23,764 nucleotides of DNA from Candidatus Aerophobetes bacterium Ae_b3b (lineage in GTDB: Bacteria; Aerophobota; Aerophobia; Aerophobales; AE-B3A): the NCBI GenBank assembly GCA_005223085.1, contig NJBP01000033.1, positions 1 through 23,764 on the forward strand, read 5' to 3'. Both the position numbers and the translations under genes were made by a program. Positions within the stretch are counted from its first letter, which is position 1. Every line of letters begins with the position of its first letter. The notes under the pieces are model-generated. The model was not told where the DNA came from. It did not search any database and saw only the letters and a list, made by a program, of their open reading frames with translations. This document shows, one piece after another, positions 7,459 to 15,658 of this stretch.

Positions 7459-8361
7459 ATGAAAAAATCTTTTGGCGTGACTCTGATGCTGGGTATAGTT
7501 GGAGTGTTAATGTTCGGATGTTGTGTGCAGAAAGCTTCATCGAGCAAAGTAGCGCTAGAAAAAGGAGTAACAAAAATGATACATGTGGGGGATATCGATA
7601 TTGCCTACAAAAAGTTTGGTGAAGGGGACCCGCTCCTGTTGATAATGGGCTACAGTGGTACCATAGACCTCTGGGCTACAGAAATGTTGAAAGAGCTTGC
7701 CGCACGTTACCAGGTAATCATATTCGATAACCGGGGAATGGGAAAAACAACCGCTTCAGATAAGGAATTTACCATTGAGTTGTTCGCAGATGATACCCGA
7801 GGCCTCCTGGATGCTCTGGGCATTGAGCGCGCCCATGTACTTGGTTGGTCTCTGGGTACCTACATTGCCCAGGAGTTTGCACTCACCTATCCCGATAAGG
7901 TTGACAAGCTCATACTGTATGCCGGGGACTGTGGAGGTAAGGAAGCGATATATCCGGGCCCTGAGGTTTTGGACATCCTCGCTGATACCTCAGGTACACC
8001 TCAAGAGAGAGGAGAGAGGCTTCTTAAGACTCTGTTTCCAGAGAAGTGGCTGGAAGAGCACCCTGATCCCCGTACCTATTTCCCTAAGGTGACAGAAACG
8101 AGTCCCGATGAGAATATAGAGCGCCAGTACAAAGCCTGGCAGAACTGGAAGGGTACGTACAGCCGACTCCCGAAGATAACGCCACCTACCTTGCTCATTA
8201 CCGGAGCCGATGATATAAATACTCCTTGGCAAAATTCTCTCATGATGATCGACCTCATTCCGGGAGCCTGGCTGGTTCAATTGAAAGACGGGGGCCATGG
8301 TGTGATGTATCAGTATCCAAAGAAATTTAGCCGAATTGTGCTCACCTTTCTTGAAAGCTAA
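7459..8361 (+). CDS. Exported alpha/beta hydrolase, probable lipoprotein
   Basis: The ATG at 7459 is preferred over the in-frame GTG at 7444, because the ribosome-site-like GAGGTGG lies between them and the protein then begins with a classic signal MKKSFGVTLMLGIVGVLM. The Cys at 21 follows MFG, an imperfect lipobox, so lipid attachment is likely but not certain. The mature part is a complete alpha/beta hydrolase of about 300 residues: oxyanion-region GYSGT, FDNRGMGKT, nucleophile elbow GWSLG with Ser131, acidic residue in GADDINTPW (Asp251/252) and catalytic histidine His280 in GGHG. This is the layout of esterases, lactonases and peroxidase-like hydrolases; the substrate cannot be inferred. 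It has its own promoter and is not part of a neighbouring operon. Confidence 0.88.
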   Translation: MKKSFGVTLMLGIVGVLMFGCCVQKASSSKVALEKGVTKMIHVGDIDIAYKKFGEGDPLLLIMGYSGTIDLWATEMLKELAARYQVIIFDNRGMGKTTASDKEFTIELFADDTRGLLDALGIERAHVLGWSLGTYIAQEFALTYPDKVDKLILYAGDCGGKEAIYPGPEVLDILADTSGTPQERGERLLKTLFPEKWLEEHPDPRTYFPKVTETSPDENIERQYKAWQNWKGTYSRLPKITPPTLLITGADDINTPWQNSLMMIDLIPGAWLVQLKDGGHGVMYQYPKKFSRIVLTFLES

Positions 8362-8517
8362 CTGTTTTCTAGTTCGGTGTGCCAGCAAGGACTTTCACCT
8401 TTTTCTCCCTTCATAACAGCTCATCGTAGAGCAATACTCAGGTGGTGCTCATTGCTGCTGGTCGTCCTCTATTTTTAACTCGCTCCCCGATTTTGAAATA
8501 CTGTATGATAGTCAAGA

Positions 8518-8529
8518 ATATCCGGATAT
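8518..8529. promoter_or_regulatory. Palindrome upstream of the antiporter
   Basis: ATATCCGGATAT is a perfect 12-base palindrome, 63 bases before the GTG start. It could be a regulator binding site. No convincing promoter pair could be placed around it. Confidence 0.2.
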
Positions 8530-8592
8530 GCCTTAATATACAAAGAGCTGTGACCTAATGGCAATTCCTGTAAAAAAGAAAGGATAAATAGT

Positions 8593-9822
8593 GTGCAGGC
8601 TATCCTGGTTGTTGGAATCGTTATTTTTACTGGTTTTGTTTTTGGAGAAATAGCTGCGAAAGTTAAACTCCCTAAGGTAACGGGATATATTTTAGCAGGT
8701 ATATTATTAAATCCTGGTTTATTTAATTTTATTCCCCAAGACTTCGTAGATCACACCAGTCTTATTACCAATATCTCCCTTGCTTTCATCACCTTTTCGG
8801 TCGGTGGCACTCTATTATATTCTCGTATAAGAAAGTTGGGAAAAGGAATTCTTTGCATAACCATGTGTGAGGCTGAATTCACTTTTTTGGCCATCGTTAT
8901 AGGATTTCTGGCCATAACGCCTTTTCTTATTCATCCTGCGGGCGCCACTTGGTTTACCACCTTTATTCCTTTAAGTTTACTCATTGGTTCCCTGGGATCA
9001 CCCACTGACCCGGCTGCCACACTGGCAGTGGCACATGAATATAAAGCTAAAGGGGATGTTTCATCTACTATAATGGGTGTTGCTGCACTCGACGATGTTA
9101 CAGGGATTATAAATTATAGTGTTGCTATCGCCATAGCCGGGATATTTATTCTCCATCAAAGTTTCAATTTGTATTCTTCGATATTAAACCCGTTAGTCGT
9201 TATTGGGGGAGCCATAATATTGGGAATAGCTTTCGGATTCCTTTTCAATTTGATCACTTTATTTGTAAGAGGTGAGACGGAGGGCGTGTTCATAGTCTTA
9301 ATACTAGCTCTATTGGCACTATGTTTTGGTATGGCAGCACTCTTAGGTTTTGATGAACTTTTGGCGACAATGACCATGGGCATTACTGTTGTCAACTACA
9401 ACCCCCGGAGAGATAAAATATTTAAGATTCTGGAGCGCTATACCGAACAATTAATTTTTGTTTTATTTTTTACCTTAAGCGGAATGCATCTCAAATTTTC
9501 GGTATTATCCACTTACTATATTCTCGTGTTATTATTTATCATTTTCAGAGCCGTGGGAAAAGTTTCAGGAACTATGCTAGGAGCCTCTATTTCAAAATCG
9601 TCTACCATGGTTAAAAAATATGCGGCAGGTGGTTTGATTCCCCAAGGCGGTATTGTCATTGGATTGGCACTACTGATCAAACAGAATCCTGCCTTTGATG
9701 GTATTTCCGATATTATTATCAATGTTATCCTTGGAGCCACAATTGTACACGAAATAATTGGACCTATTCTTGCTAAGATAGCGCTCAAAAAAGCAGGAGA
9801 AATAAAAGAAAGCGGTAAATGA
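8593..9822 (+). CDS. Cation:proton antiporter (CPA-type)
   Basis: This 409-residue, strongly hydrophobic protein has about eleven to twelve membrane segments and no C-terminal TrkA or universal-stress domain. The start is a GTG at 8593 with AAAGGA about ten bases upstream. Conserved antiporter elements are GYILAGILLNPG (31-42), LIGSLGSPTDPAA (130-142) with the unwound-helix TDPAA, and the ion-binding pair Asp167-Asp168 in AALDDVTGI, which usually marks electrogenic Na+/H+ exchangers. The late segment PQGGIVIGLALLI is also typical. It probably exchanges Na+ or K+ for H+. A 12-base palindrome (8518-8529) lies in its upstream region and could be an operator. Confidence 0.9.
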   Translation: MQAILVVGIVIFTGFVFGEIAAKVKLPKVTGYILAGILLNPGLFNFIPQDFVDHTSLITNISLAFITFSVGGTLLYSRIRKLGKGILCITMCEAEFTFLAIVIGFLAITPFLIHPAGATWFTTFIPLSLLIGSLGSPTDPAATLAVAHEYKAKGDVSSTIMGVAALDDVTGIINYSVAIAIAGIFILHQSFNLYSSILNPLVVIGGAIILGIAFGFLFNLITLFVRGETEGVFIVLILALLALCFGMAALLGFDELLATMTMGITVVNYNPRRDKIFKILERYTEQLIFVLFFTLSGMHLKFSVLSTYYILVLLFIIFRAVGKVSGTMLGASISKSSTMVKKYAAGGLIPQGGIVIGLALLIKQNPAFDGISDIIINVILGATIVHEIIGPILAKIALKKAGEIKESGK

Positions 9823-9853
9823 TTTTAGGGAATGGGTTTTCCTTTAAATTGAG

Positions 9854-9882
9854 TTGACACGTGACAGTTTTTGTTTTATCTA
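9854..9882 (+). promoter_or_regulatory. Candidate promoter of clpB
   Basis: TTGACA (9854-9859) is followed after 17 bases by TATCTA (9877-9882). The start codon is at 9907. No CIRCE operator and no sigma-32-like element is visible, so heat control is not evident from the sequence. Confidence 0.4.
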
Positions 9883-9906
9883 TATGTAGAATATTGGAGA
9901 AAAATA

Positions 9907-12489
9907 ATGAAATTAGATAGGTTTACTCTTAGGGCCCAGGAAGCTTTAGAAAATGCCCAGGCTATAGCAGGAGAAAATCACCAATCAGAAATTACCCCCG
10001 AACATCTTTTATTTGCTCTAATAGAGCAGAAAGATGGAATTGGCTCTCCCCTTTTAAAGAGGGTAGGAGCCGATACTAATATTATAAAAAATAGTCTTAA
10101 AAAGAAAATGGAAGATTCTCCCCAGGTCTATGGTGGTAACCAGGCATACATCTCTCCCTCTTTAAACGAGATCTTGAAAGACGCCCAGGCTGAAACTACT
10201 CAAATGAAAGACGAATATGTAGGAATTGAGCATCTTCTTATTGCTCTTTCTCAACATGATTCCTTCGCCAACCAGATCCTGAGAGAAAATGGGGTGAATA
10301 AAGACGCTCTTCTCAAAGCTTTAGTAGATATTCGTGGAACCGAGCGCATTACCGATCAGAACCCAGAAGAGAAATATCAAGCTCTCAAGCGTTATACCAG
10401 AGATCTTACTTCTTTAGCTGAACAAGGTAAACTGGATCCAGTAATTGGTAGAGACCAAGAAATACGACGTATCATTCAGGTTCTCTCGCGACGAACCAAG
10501 AATAATCCAGTGCTTATAGGCGAACCCGGAACAGGTAAGACAGCTATAGTAGAGGGATTAGCTCAGAGAATGGTAGCTGGCGATGTACCGGATAGTTTGA
10601 AAGGTAGACGCCTTTTGGCTCTAGATATTGGCTCGATGGTAGCCGGAGCTAAGTTTCGGGGTGAATTTGAAGATAGAATGAAAGCTGTTTTGCGTGAGAT
10701 AAGGCGGGCAGAGGGCCAATTAACTATTTTCATTGACGAACTTCATACAGTAGTAGGAGCGGGAGCTGCCGAGGGGGCAGTAGATGCCTCAAATATGCTA
10801 AAACCAGCTCTGGCCAGGGGAGAACTTAGGTGTGTCGGTGCTACTACCCTGGATGAATATCGGAAAAATATAGAAAAGGATGCTGCTCTGGAGAGGCGAT
10901 TCCAACCTATTTATATTGGAGAGCCCTCTGTTGAGGATACCATAGCTATTCTGCGTGGTCTCAAGGAACGCTACGAGATCCATCACGGAGTGAAAATCAA
11001 GGACTCAGCTATCATTGCCGCCGCGAGGCTTTCCCAGCGCTATATAACGGACCGGTTTCTTCCCGATAAAGCTATAGATCTTATTGATGAGGCTGCGGCT
11101 GGACTCCGCATGGAAATTGATAGTCGGCCTACTGAAATAGACGAAGTGGAGCGAAGGATAACTCAATTGCAGATTGAAAAGGAAGCTTTAAAAAAGGAAA
11201 AAGATAAGGACTCTCAAGCAAGACTGACGGAGTTGAAAAAGGAGTTAGCTAACCTGAAAGAGAAAAGCGATCATCTTAAATCTCACTGGAAGGATGAGAA
11301 AACTATTATTCAGAGAATCCGTGAAGTGAAAGAAAGAATCGAACAAGCAAGGGTTGAATCAGAAAAGGCAGAGCGAGAAGGAAGGCTAGAAAGAGCAGCA
11401 GAACTTCGTTATGGCACCCTTATAGAATTAGAGAAATTACTGGAAAAAGAAAATAACAGGTTAGCTCTGCTGCAAAAAAAACAAAAGATGTTAAAAGAAG
11501 AAATAGATGAAGAAGACATTGCCGAGGGAGTTTCCAAATGGACCGGGATACCGGTGTCCAGACTTATGGAAGGAGAAAAAGATAAGCTCTCTAAAATGGA
11601 GGAAAGGTTAAAAAAGCGAGTAGTAGGTCAGGATAGAGTTATAGAAATCATTTCTAATACCATAAGAAGAAGTCGGACTGGCCTGCAGGATCCCCGGCGC
11701 CCGCTGGGTTCATTTATTTTTATGGGCCCCACGGGGGTAGGAAAAACAGAGCTTTCCCGCGCTCTGGCAGAGTTTCTCTTTGATGATGAGGAAGCTATGA
11801 TCAGAATTGACATGGGTGAATATACCGAAAGACACACCGTCTCCCGTCTTATTGGCGCACCCCCCGGATATGTTGGTTATGAAGAAGGGGGGCAACTCAC
11901 TGAACCAGTAAGAAGAAGACCTTATTCAGTTATCCTTTTTGACGAGATAGAAAAGGCTCATCGCGATGTCTACAACACTTTACTTCAGATTCTCGACGAC
12001 GGTAGGCTCACTGATGGACAGGGAAGGACAGTAAATTTCAAAAATACAGTTATTATTATGACTTCCAATATAGGCACTAGCTATCTGCAAGGAATGTCTT
12101 CCCAGAATCGGCAGAATACGGAAAATAAAGTGATGTCCGCTCTTCGAGCCCAATTTGCTCCGGAATTCTTGAATCGAATCGATGAAATAATCATCTTTAA
12201 CCCGTTGGGGAAAGAGGAGATCAAAAAGATTGTGGATATTCAACTTTCGGAAGTAAATCAGCGATTAAAAGAAAAAGACCTCAAGCTTGAATATTCAGAA
12301 AAGGTGAAGAATTATCTGGCTGAAAAAGGCTTTGACCCGGATTATGGAGCAAGACCACTAAGAAGAGTTATCCAGCGAGAGATACTGGATTCTCTGGCTA
12401 AGAACCTTTTGGAGGGCAAGTTTAAGGAAGGAACTAAAATTCGAATAAATTTGGAGGATTCGACGCTTACTTTCTCTGCTAAAAATTGA
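9907..12489 (+). CDS. clpB: ATP-dependent disaggregase chaperone ClpB
   Basis: From the ATG at 9907 the protein has 860 residues, the usual ClpB length. An in-frame ATG at 9871 would add twelve unlike residues, whereas 9907 has GGAG eight bases upstream and starts [15 protein letters not shown] like other ClpB proteins. Order of domains: Clp-N repeats (about 5-145), first AAA+ module with Walker A GEPGTGKT (205-212) and Walker B IFIDE (274-278), a charged coiled-coil middle domain (about 400-530) that separates ClpB from ClpA/ClpC, second AAA+ module with Walker A GPTGVGKT (607-614), and a C-terminal D2-small domain. It works as a hexamer with DnaK to pull proteins from aggregates. It appears to be a single-gene transcript ended by the hairpin at 12561-12597. 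Confidence 0.97.
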   Translation: MKLDRFTLRAQEALENAQAIAGENHQSEITPEHLLFALIEQKDGIGSPLLKRVGADTNIIKNSLKKKMEDSPQVYGGNQAYISPSLNEILKDAQAETTQMKDEYVGIEHLLIALSQHDSFANQILRENGVNKDALLKALVDIRGTERITDQNPEEKYQALKRYTRDLTSLAEQGKLDPVIGRDQEIRRIIQVLSRRTKNNPVLIGEPGTGKTAIVEGLAQRMVAGDVPDSLKGRRLLALDIGSMVAGAKFRGEFEDRMKAVLREIRRAEGQLTIFIDELHTVVGAGAAEGAVDASNMLKPALARGELRCVGATTLDEYRKNIEKDAALERRFQPIYIGEPSVEDTIAILRGLKERYEIHHGVKIKDSAIIAAARLSQRYITDRFLPDKAIDLIDEAAAGLRMEIDSRPTEIDEVERRITQLQIEKEALKKEKDKDSQARLTELKKELANLKEKSDHLKSHWKDEKTIIQRIREVKERIEQARVESEKAEREGRLERAAELRYGTLIELEKLLEKENNRLALLQKKQKMLKEEIDEEDIAEGVSKWTGIPVSRLMEGEKDKLSKMEERLKKRVVGQDRVIEIISNTIRRSRTGLQDPRRPLGSFIFMGPTGVGKTELSRALAEFLFDDEEAMIRIDMGEYTERHTVSRLIGAPPGYVGYEEGGQLTEPVRRRPYSVILFDEIEKAHRDVYNTLLQILDDGRLTDGQGRTVNFKNTVIIMTSNIGTSYLQGMSSQNRQNTENKVMSALRAQFAPEFLNRIDEIIIFNPLGKEEIKKIVDIQLSEVNQRLKEKDLKLEYSEKVKNYLAEKGFDPDYGARPLRRVIQREILDSLAKNLLEGKFKEGTKIRINLEDSTLTFSAKN

Positions 12490-12560
12490 AAAACCTTTTT
12501 AGGCGAAGCTAGAGACCTTCTGGTTAAAAGAAAATGTGGCTGCCAAAGTTATTTACCGGT

Positions 12561-12600
12561 AAACTCATTCTTTCAAAAGAGAGAGAATGGGTTTTTTTAT
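12561..12600 (+). terminator. Intrinsic terminator after clpB
   Basis: AAACTCATTCTTTC (12561-12574) pairs with the stretch ending at GGGTTT around 12594, with a few wobble pairs and an A-rich loop, followed by a run of T. The stem sequence closely resembles the riboswitch terminator at 20152-20185. Confidence 0.8.
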
Positions 12601-12623
12601 TTTTAAAGAGATAATCTTACAAA

Positions 12624-13244
12624 ATGAAAGCGATTGGTTATATAAGAATTTCTACTCAGGAACAAGCTAAAGAAGGAATATCCCTTGAGGCTCAAGAGGA
12701 TAAGATAAGAAAATACGCTGTCCTTCACAATTTGAGCTTGATTGAAGTGGTGAGAGATGAGGGGGAGTCAGGAGAGGATTTAGACCGGGAAGGGATACAA
12801 AAAGTTATAGCTCTGTGCGAGAAAAGAAAGGTTGACCACCTGATAGTCTATAAAATGGATAGGTTAACCGGGAAGACTTTGGATCTTCTTATTTTAATTG
12901 AGAGGATTTTCAAACCAAACAAGGTTCAACTGCACTCCATTACTGAAAGGATAGATACTTCTACTGCTCAAGGCAAGTTCTTTCTGACCATCATTGAAGC
13001 TATGCCTCAGATTGGTGTAGCCTTAGGAGTTATGTTTTGCATTATGTTATGGTTTTTCTCTACCGTAGGTTTGGGTATACTTGCTTTACTCGGTAAATCT
13101 AAAAGTGATAAGAAGAATGATAAGACCTCTCATGGACTATGTGCAGATTGTTGGCTGTCAGGCGAGTGTGAAAGAGAAAAAAAGGCCAAGAGATCTGGGG
13201 AGATAATCACCAGTTGCCGAGGTCATCTTCCTAAAAGTAAGTGA
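12624..13244 (+). CDS. Truncated serine-recombinase catalytic domain joined to a membrane helix and Cys-rich tail
   Basis: Residues 1-133 are a recognisable resolvase/invertase catalytic domain: YIRISTQEQ with the nucleophile Ser10, SLEAQEDKIRKYA, DEGESGEDLDREG, YKMDRLTGKTLDLL and TAQGKFFLTIIEAM. Normally this leads into helix E, then a recombinase domain and zinc ribbon. Here, after AMPQ, the protein becomes a membrane segment (IGVALGVMFCIMLWFF and on, about 136-162), then a polar tail with CADCWLSGEC and a later Cys, which may bind metal. No DNA-binding domain is visible, so site-specific recombination in the usual way is doubtful. It may be a fusion of a recombinase fragment with an unrelated small membrane protein, or two genes joined by a deletion. 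The ribosome site is weak. It follows the clpB terminator and precedes the radical SAM operon by 76 bases. Confidence 0.65.
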   Translation: MKAIGYIRISTQEQAKEGISLEAQEDKIRKYAVLHNLSLIEVVRDEGESGEDLDREGIQKVIALCEKRKVDHLIVYKMDRLTGKTLDLLILIERIFKPNKVQLHSITERIDTSTAQGKFFLTIIEAMPQIGVALGVMFCIMLWFFSTVGLGILALLGKSKSDKKNDKTSHGLCADCWLSGECEREKKAKRSGEIITSCRGHLPKSK

Positions 13245-13320
13245 AACGAGAGCAAAAATGGACCAGCTTCTACTCACTAAAGGGAGAATATTTGCCTTCA
13301 TTTCGAGGAGATTTTGACCG

Positions 13321-14535
13321 ATGAGATTGTTTAAATTAGCGAGCCAGCTTTTTATGGGGGCAATTTTGGGGATATTTTTTTTGCTCCCTCATACAGGAAG
13401 CCAGGCAGGAGAGCCATCCTTAAAAGAGGCTTATTTTTACCGTAAACTAGGAGATAACGAGACTCAATGCCTGATGTGTCCCCGAAAATGCCTTATCCCC
13501 GAAGGAGCCAGAGGAGTTTGTCGCAACAGAGAAAACCAGTCAGGAACCCTTTTTGCCTTAACCTATGGGAGGCCCTGTAGTATAGCGGTGGAGCCCATCG
13601 AGAAAGCCCCCTTTTGGCACTTTATCCCCGGGCATAAGCGTCTGTGTGTAGCTACAGTGGGCTGTAATTTGCGCTGTAAATACTGTCAAAATTGGCACAT
13701 TTCACAAAAGCGCGTAGAGGAGGTAAGGCATTATAATTTATCTCCAGAAGAAATTGTCGAAATAGCCAAAAGGGAAGGTGTAAAGTCCATTTGCTTTACC
13801 TTTAGTGAACCTACTGCTTTTTATGAATATATGTATGATATCGCCAAGTTAGCTAAGGAAAATGGACTTATGACCTCCATTGTTTCCAATGGCTTTATCA
13901 ATCCAGAGCCTTTAAGAAAGCTCACTAAAGTTCTGGATGCAGTGAAAATTGACCTCAAAGGCTTCTCGGAAGACTTTTATGAGGAAGTCTGTTTTGGAAG
14001 GCTTGAGCCTGTGCTTAATACCTTGAGGATTTTAAAGGAGGAGGGAACGTGGGTGGAAATTGTTAATTTAATCGTTCCTCCCCTTAACGACGATGCCAAC
14101 GAGATTGAAAAGATGTGTGAATGGATTAAGAAAAACTTAGGGGATGAAGTGCCCTTGCATTTCATCCGTTTTTTCCCCAATTATAAATTAACTCACCTAC
14201 CACCTACACCGGTTGAAACCCTGGAGAAGGCCATAGAAATTGCCCAGGGGGTGGGGCTTAAATATGTCTATATTGGCAATGTTCCCGGTCATAAATACAA
14301 TTTTACTTATTGCCCTAAGTGCGGAAGGTGCTTAATTAAGCGGGTAGTTTTTTTCCTGTTGGAAAACAATATTGTGAATGGCAGGTGCAAATTCTGCGGG
14401 GAGAAAATTCCCGGTTTCTGGGGTAGAAATTTAAAAAAGAGTAGGGGAGGGGAGCATGCTAAAACGCGTGAGGAGAAAAATTTGGATTTTACTAATTGTG
14501 CTCATAATACCGGCCTTGCTATACTCGCTGTATAA
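13321..14535 (+). CDS. Exported or membrane-anchored radical SAM protein, AmmeMemoRadiSam type (first paralogue)
   Basis: This 404-residue protein has the radical SAM cluster motif CNLRCKYC (Cys115, Cys119, Cys122). It also has an N-terminal four-Cys motif CLMCPRKC then Cys67, and a C-terminal CPKCGRC with a later CKFC. The order, plus RFFPNYKLTHLPPTP and YIGNVPGHKYN, matches the AmmeMemoRadiSam-system radical SAM enzymes, related to pyruvate-formate-lyase activases. Residues 1-30 look like a Sec signal peptide ending near GSQAGE, which is odd for an enzyme that needs SAM and a low-potential reductant. The usual partners, Memo-like and AMMECR1 proteins, are absent nearby. The frame reads about 34 residues past the normal family end, overlapping the next gene by 80 bases. 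First gene of a five-gene operon; substrate unknown. Confidence 0.85.
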   Translation: MRLFKLASQLFMGAILGIFFLLPHTGSQAGEPSLKEAYFYRKLGDNETQCLMCPRKCLIPEGARGVCRNRENQSGTLFALTYGRPCSIAVEPIEKAPFWHFIPGHKRLCVATVGCNLRCKYCQNWHISQKRVEEVRHYNLSPEEIVEIAKREGVKSICFTFSEPTAFYEYMYDIAKLAKENGLMTSIVSNGFINPEPLRKLTKVLDAVKIDLKGFSEDFYEEVCFGRLEPVLNTLRILKEEGTWVEIVNLIVPPLNDDANEIEKMCEWIKKNLGDEVPLHFIRFFPNYKLTHLPPTPVETLEKAIEIAQGVGLKYVYIGNVPGHKYNFTYCPKCGRCLIKRVVFFLLENNIVNGRCKFCGEKIPGFWGRNLKKSRGGEHAKTREEKNLDFTNCAHNTGLAILAV

Positions 14536-15613
14536 TCCAGGATATTCCTCAGGCACCTTGGACACCATAACTTCAGCCTCACCTAAGGCAAAAAAGGAAT
14601 CTTTCTTGAGGGAAGCCATGTTCTATAAAGTATTAGTTGGCAACGAAGTTCAATGCCAGATGTGTTTTCGGAAATGCATAATTCCTGAGGGCAGAAGGGG
14701 CGCTTGCAGAAACAGAGAAAACCGTAAAGGGAAATTATACAGTGTTGTTTACGGCCGACCCTCTGCTGTGCATATAGACCCGGTAGAGAAAGAGCCGCAG
14801 TACCATTTTTTGCCAGGCTCGGAAATCTTGTGCATAGGCACTGCGGGCTGTAATTTCAGATGCCGCCATTGCCACAATTGGCACCTTTCTCAGCGCTCAA
14901 TTGAAGAGATGGCATATGTGTATGACCTTATGCCTGAAAAGGCAGTAGAGCAGGCCTTAAAGAACAAAATTCCCACCATGTCCTTTACCTATAATGAGCC
15001 AACCTCCTTTTATGAGTATGTTTACGATATTGCTAAACTGGCCAAGGAAAAGGGCCTGAGGATTATCTGGCACTCTAACGGAGCGCTTAATCCCGCTCCT
15101 TTAAAGGAACTTCTTAAATACACAGATGGGGTGACCATAGATTTAAAGGGTTTTTCTCAAAGAGCCTATGACAACTCCTCCGCAGAGCTGGAGCCTGTGC
15201 TAAGGACCCTCAAAATCATCAACAAGGAGGGCAAATGGCTGGAGATCGTAAATTTGGTCATCCCCACTATAAACGATGACCTGGAGGAAATCAGGAAGAT
15301 GTGCATCTGGATCAAGGAAAATTTGGGAGTGGATGTGCCGCTCCACTTCTCCAGATTTTTCCCTGCCTACAGATTGACTCAGCTACCACCCACACCTATC
15401 TCCACCTTAGAAAAGGCTTATGAGATTGCCAGAAAAGTAGGCTTAAACTACGTAAGCATTGGCAATGTCCCCGGCCACAAGTATAACTCTACTTTCTGTC
15501 CAAAATGCGGGAAGAAATTGATACACCGCACTCACTTTATGGTATTAAGCAATGATATAGAAGACGGGAAGTGTAGATTTTGCGGGCAGGAAATTCCCGG
15601 CATCTGGAAGTAG
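14456..15613 (+). CDS. Membrane-anchored radical SAM protein, AmmeMemoRadiSam type (second paralogue)
   Basis: This 385-residue paralogue of the preceding gene has CNFRCRHC (Cys132, Cys136, Cys139), the N-terminal CQMCFRKC plus Cys84, and a C-terminal CPKCGKK with CRFC. It ends cleanly with IPGIWK, the expected family end. The first 26 residues, MLKRVRRK then a hydrophobic stretch to about 26, form a membrane anchor with positive residues first and no clear cleavage site. The ribosome site GGGGAGGGGAG precedes the ATG, inside the extended end of the upstream gene. The two paralogues are similar along their whole length but clearly diverged, so this is an old duplication retained for distinct roles. 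Neighbours suggest a membrane-associated redox or modification process. Confidence 0.87.
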   Translation: MLKRVRRKIWILLIVLIIPALLYSLYNPGYSSGTLDTITSASPKAKKESFLREAMFYKVLVGNEVQCQMCFRKCIIPEGRRGACRNRENRKGKLYSVVYGRPSAVHIDPVEKEPQYHFLPGSEILCIGTAGCNFRCRHCHNWHLSQRSIEEMAYVYDLMPEKAVEQALKNKIPTMSFTYNEPTSFYEYVYDIAKLAKEKGLRIIWHSNGALNPAPLKELLKYTDGVTIDLKGFSQRAYDNSSAELEPVLRTLKIINKEGKWLEIVNLVIPTINDDLEEIRKMCIWIKENLGVDVPLHFSRFFPAYRLTQLPPTPISTLEKAYEIARKVGLNYVSIGNVPGHKYNSTFCPKCGKKLIHRTHFMVLSNDIEDGKCRFCGQEIPGIWK

Positions 15614-15658
15614 AGTTTTATAGTTATTCCACCCATACCAAGCCTGGCGAGGCATACC

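Noticed and set aside
7775-8388. Three open frames of 60-132 codons within the hydrolase gene
   Set aside because: The hydrolase frame carries the whole catalytic triad; the others are by-products of its codon use.
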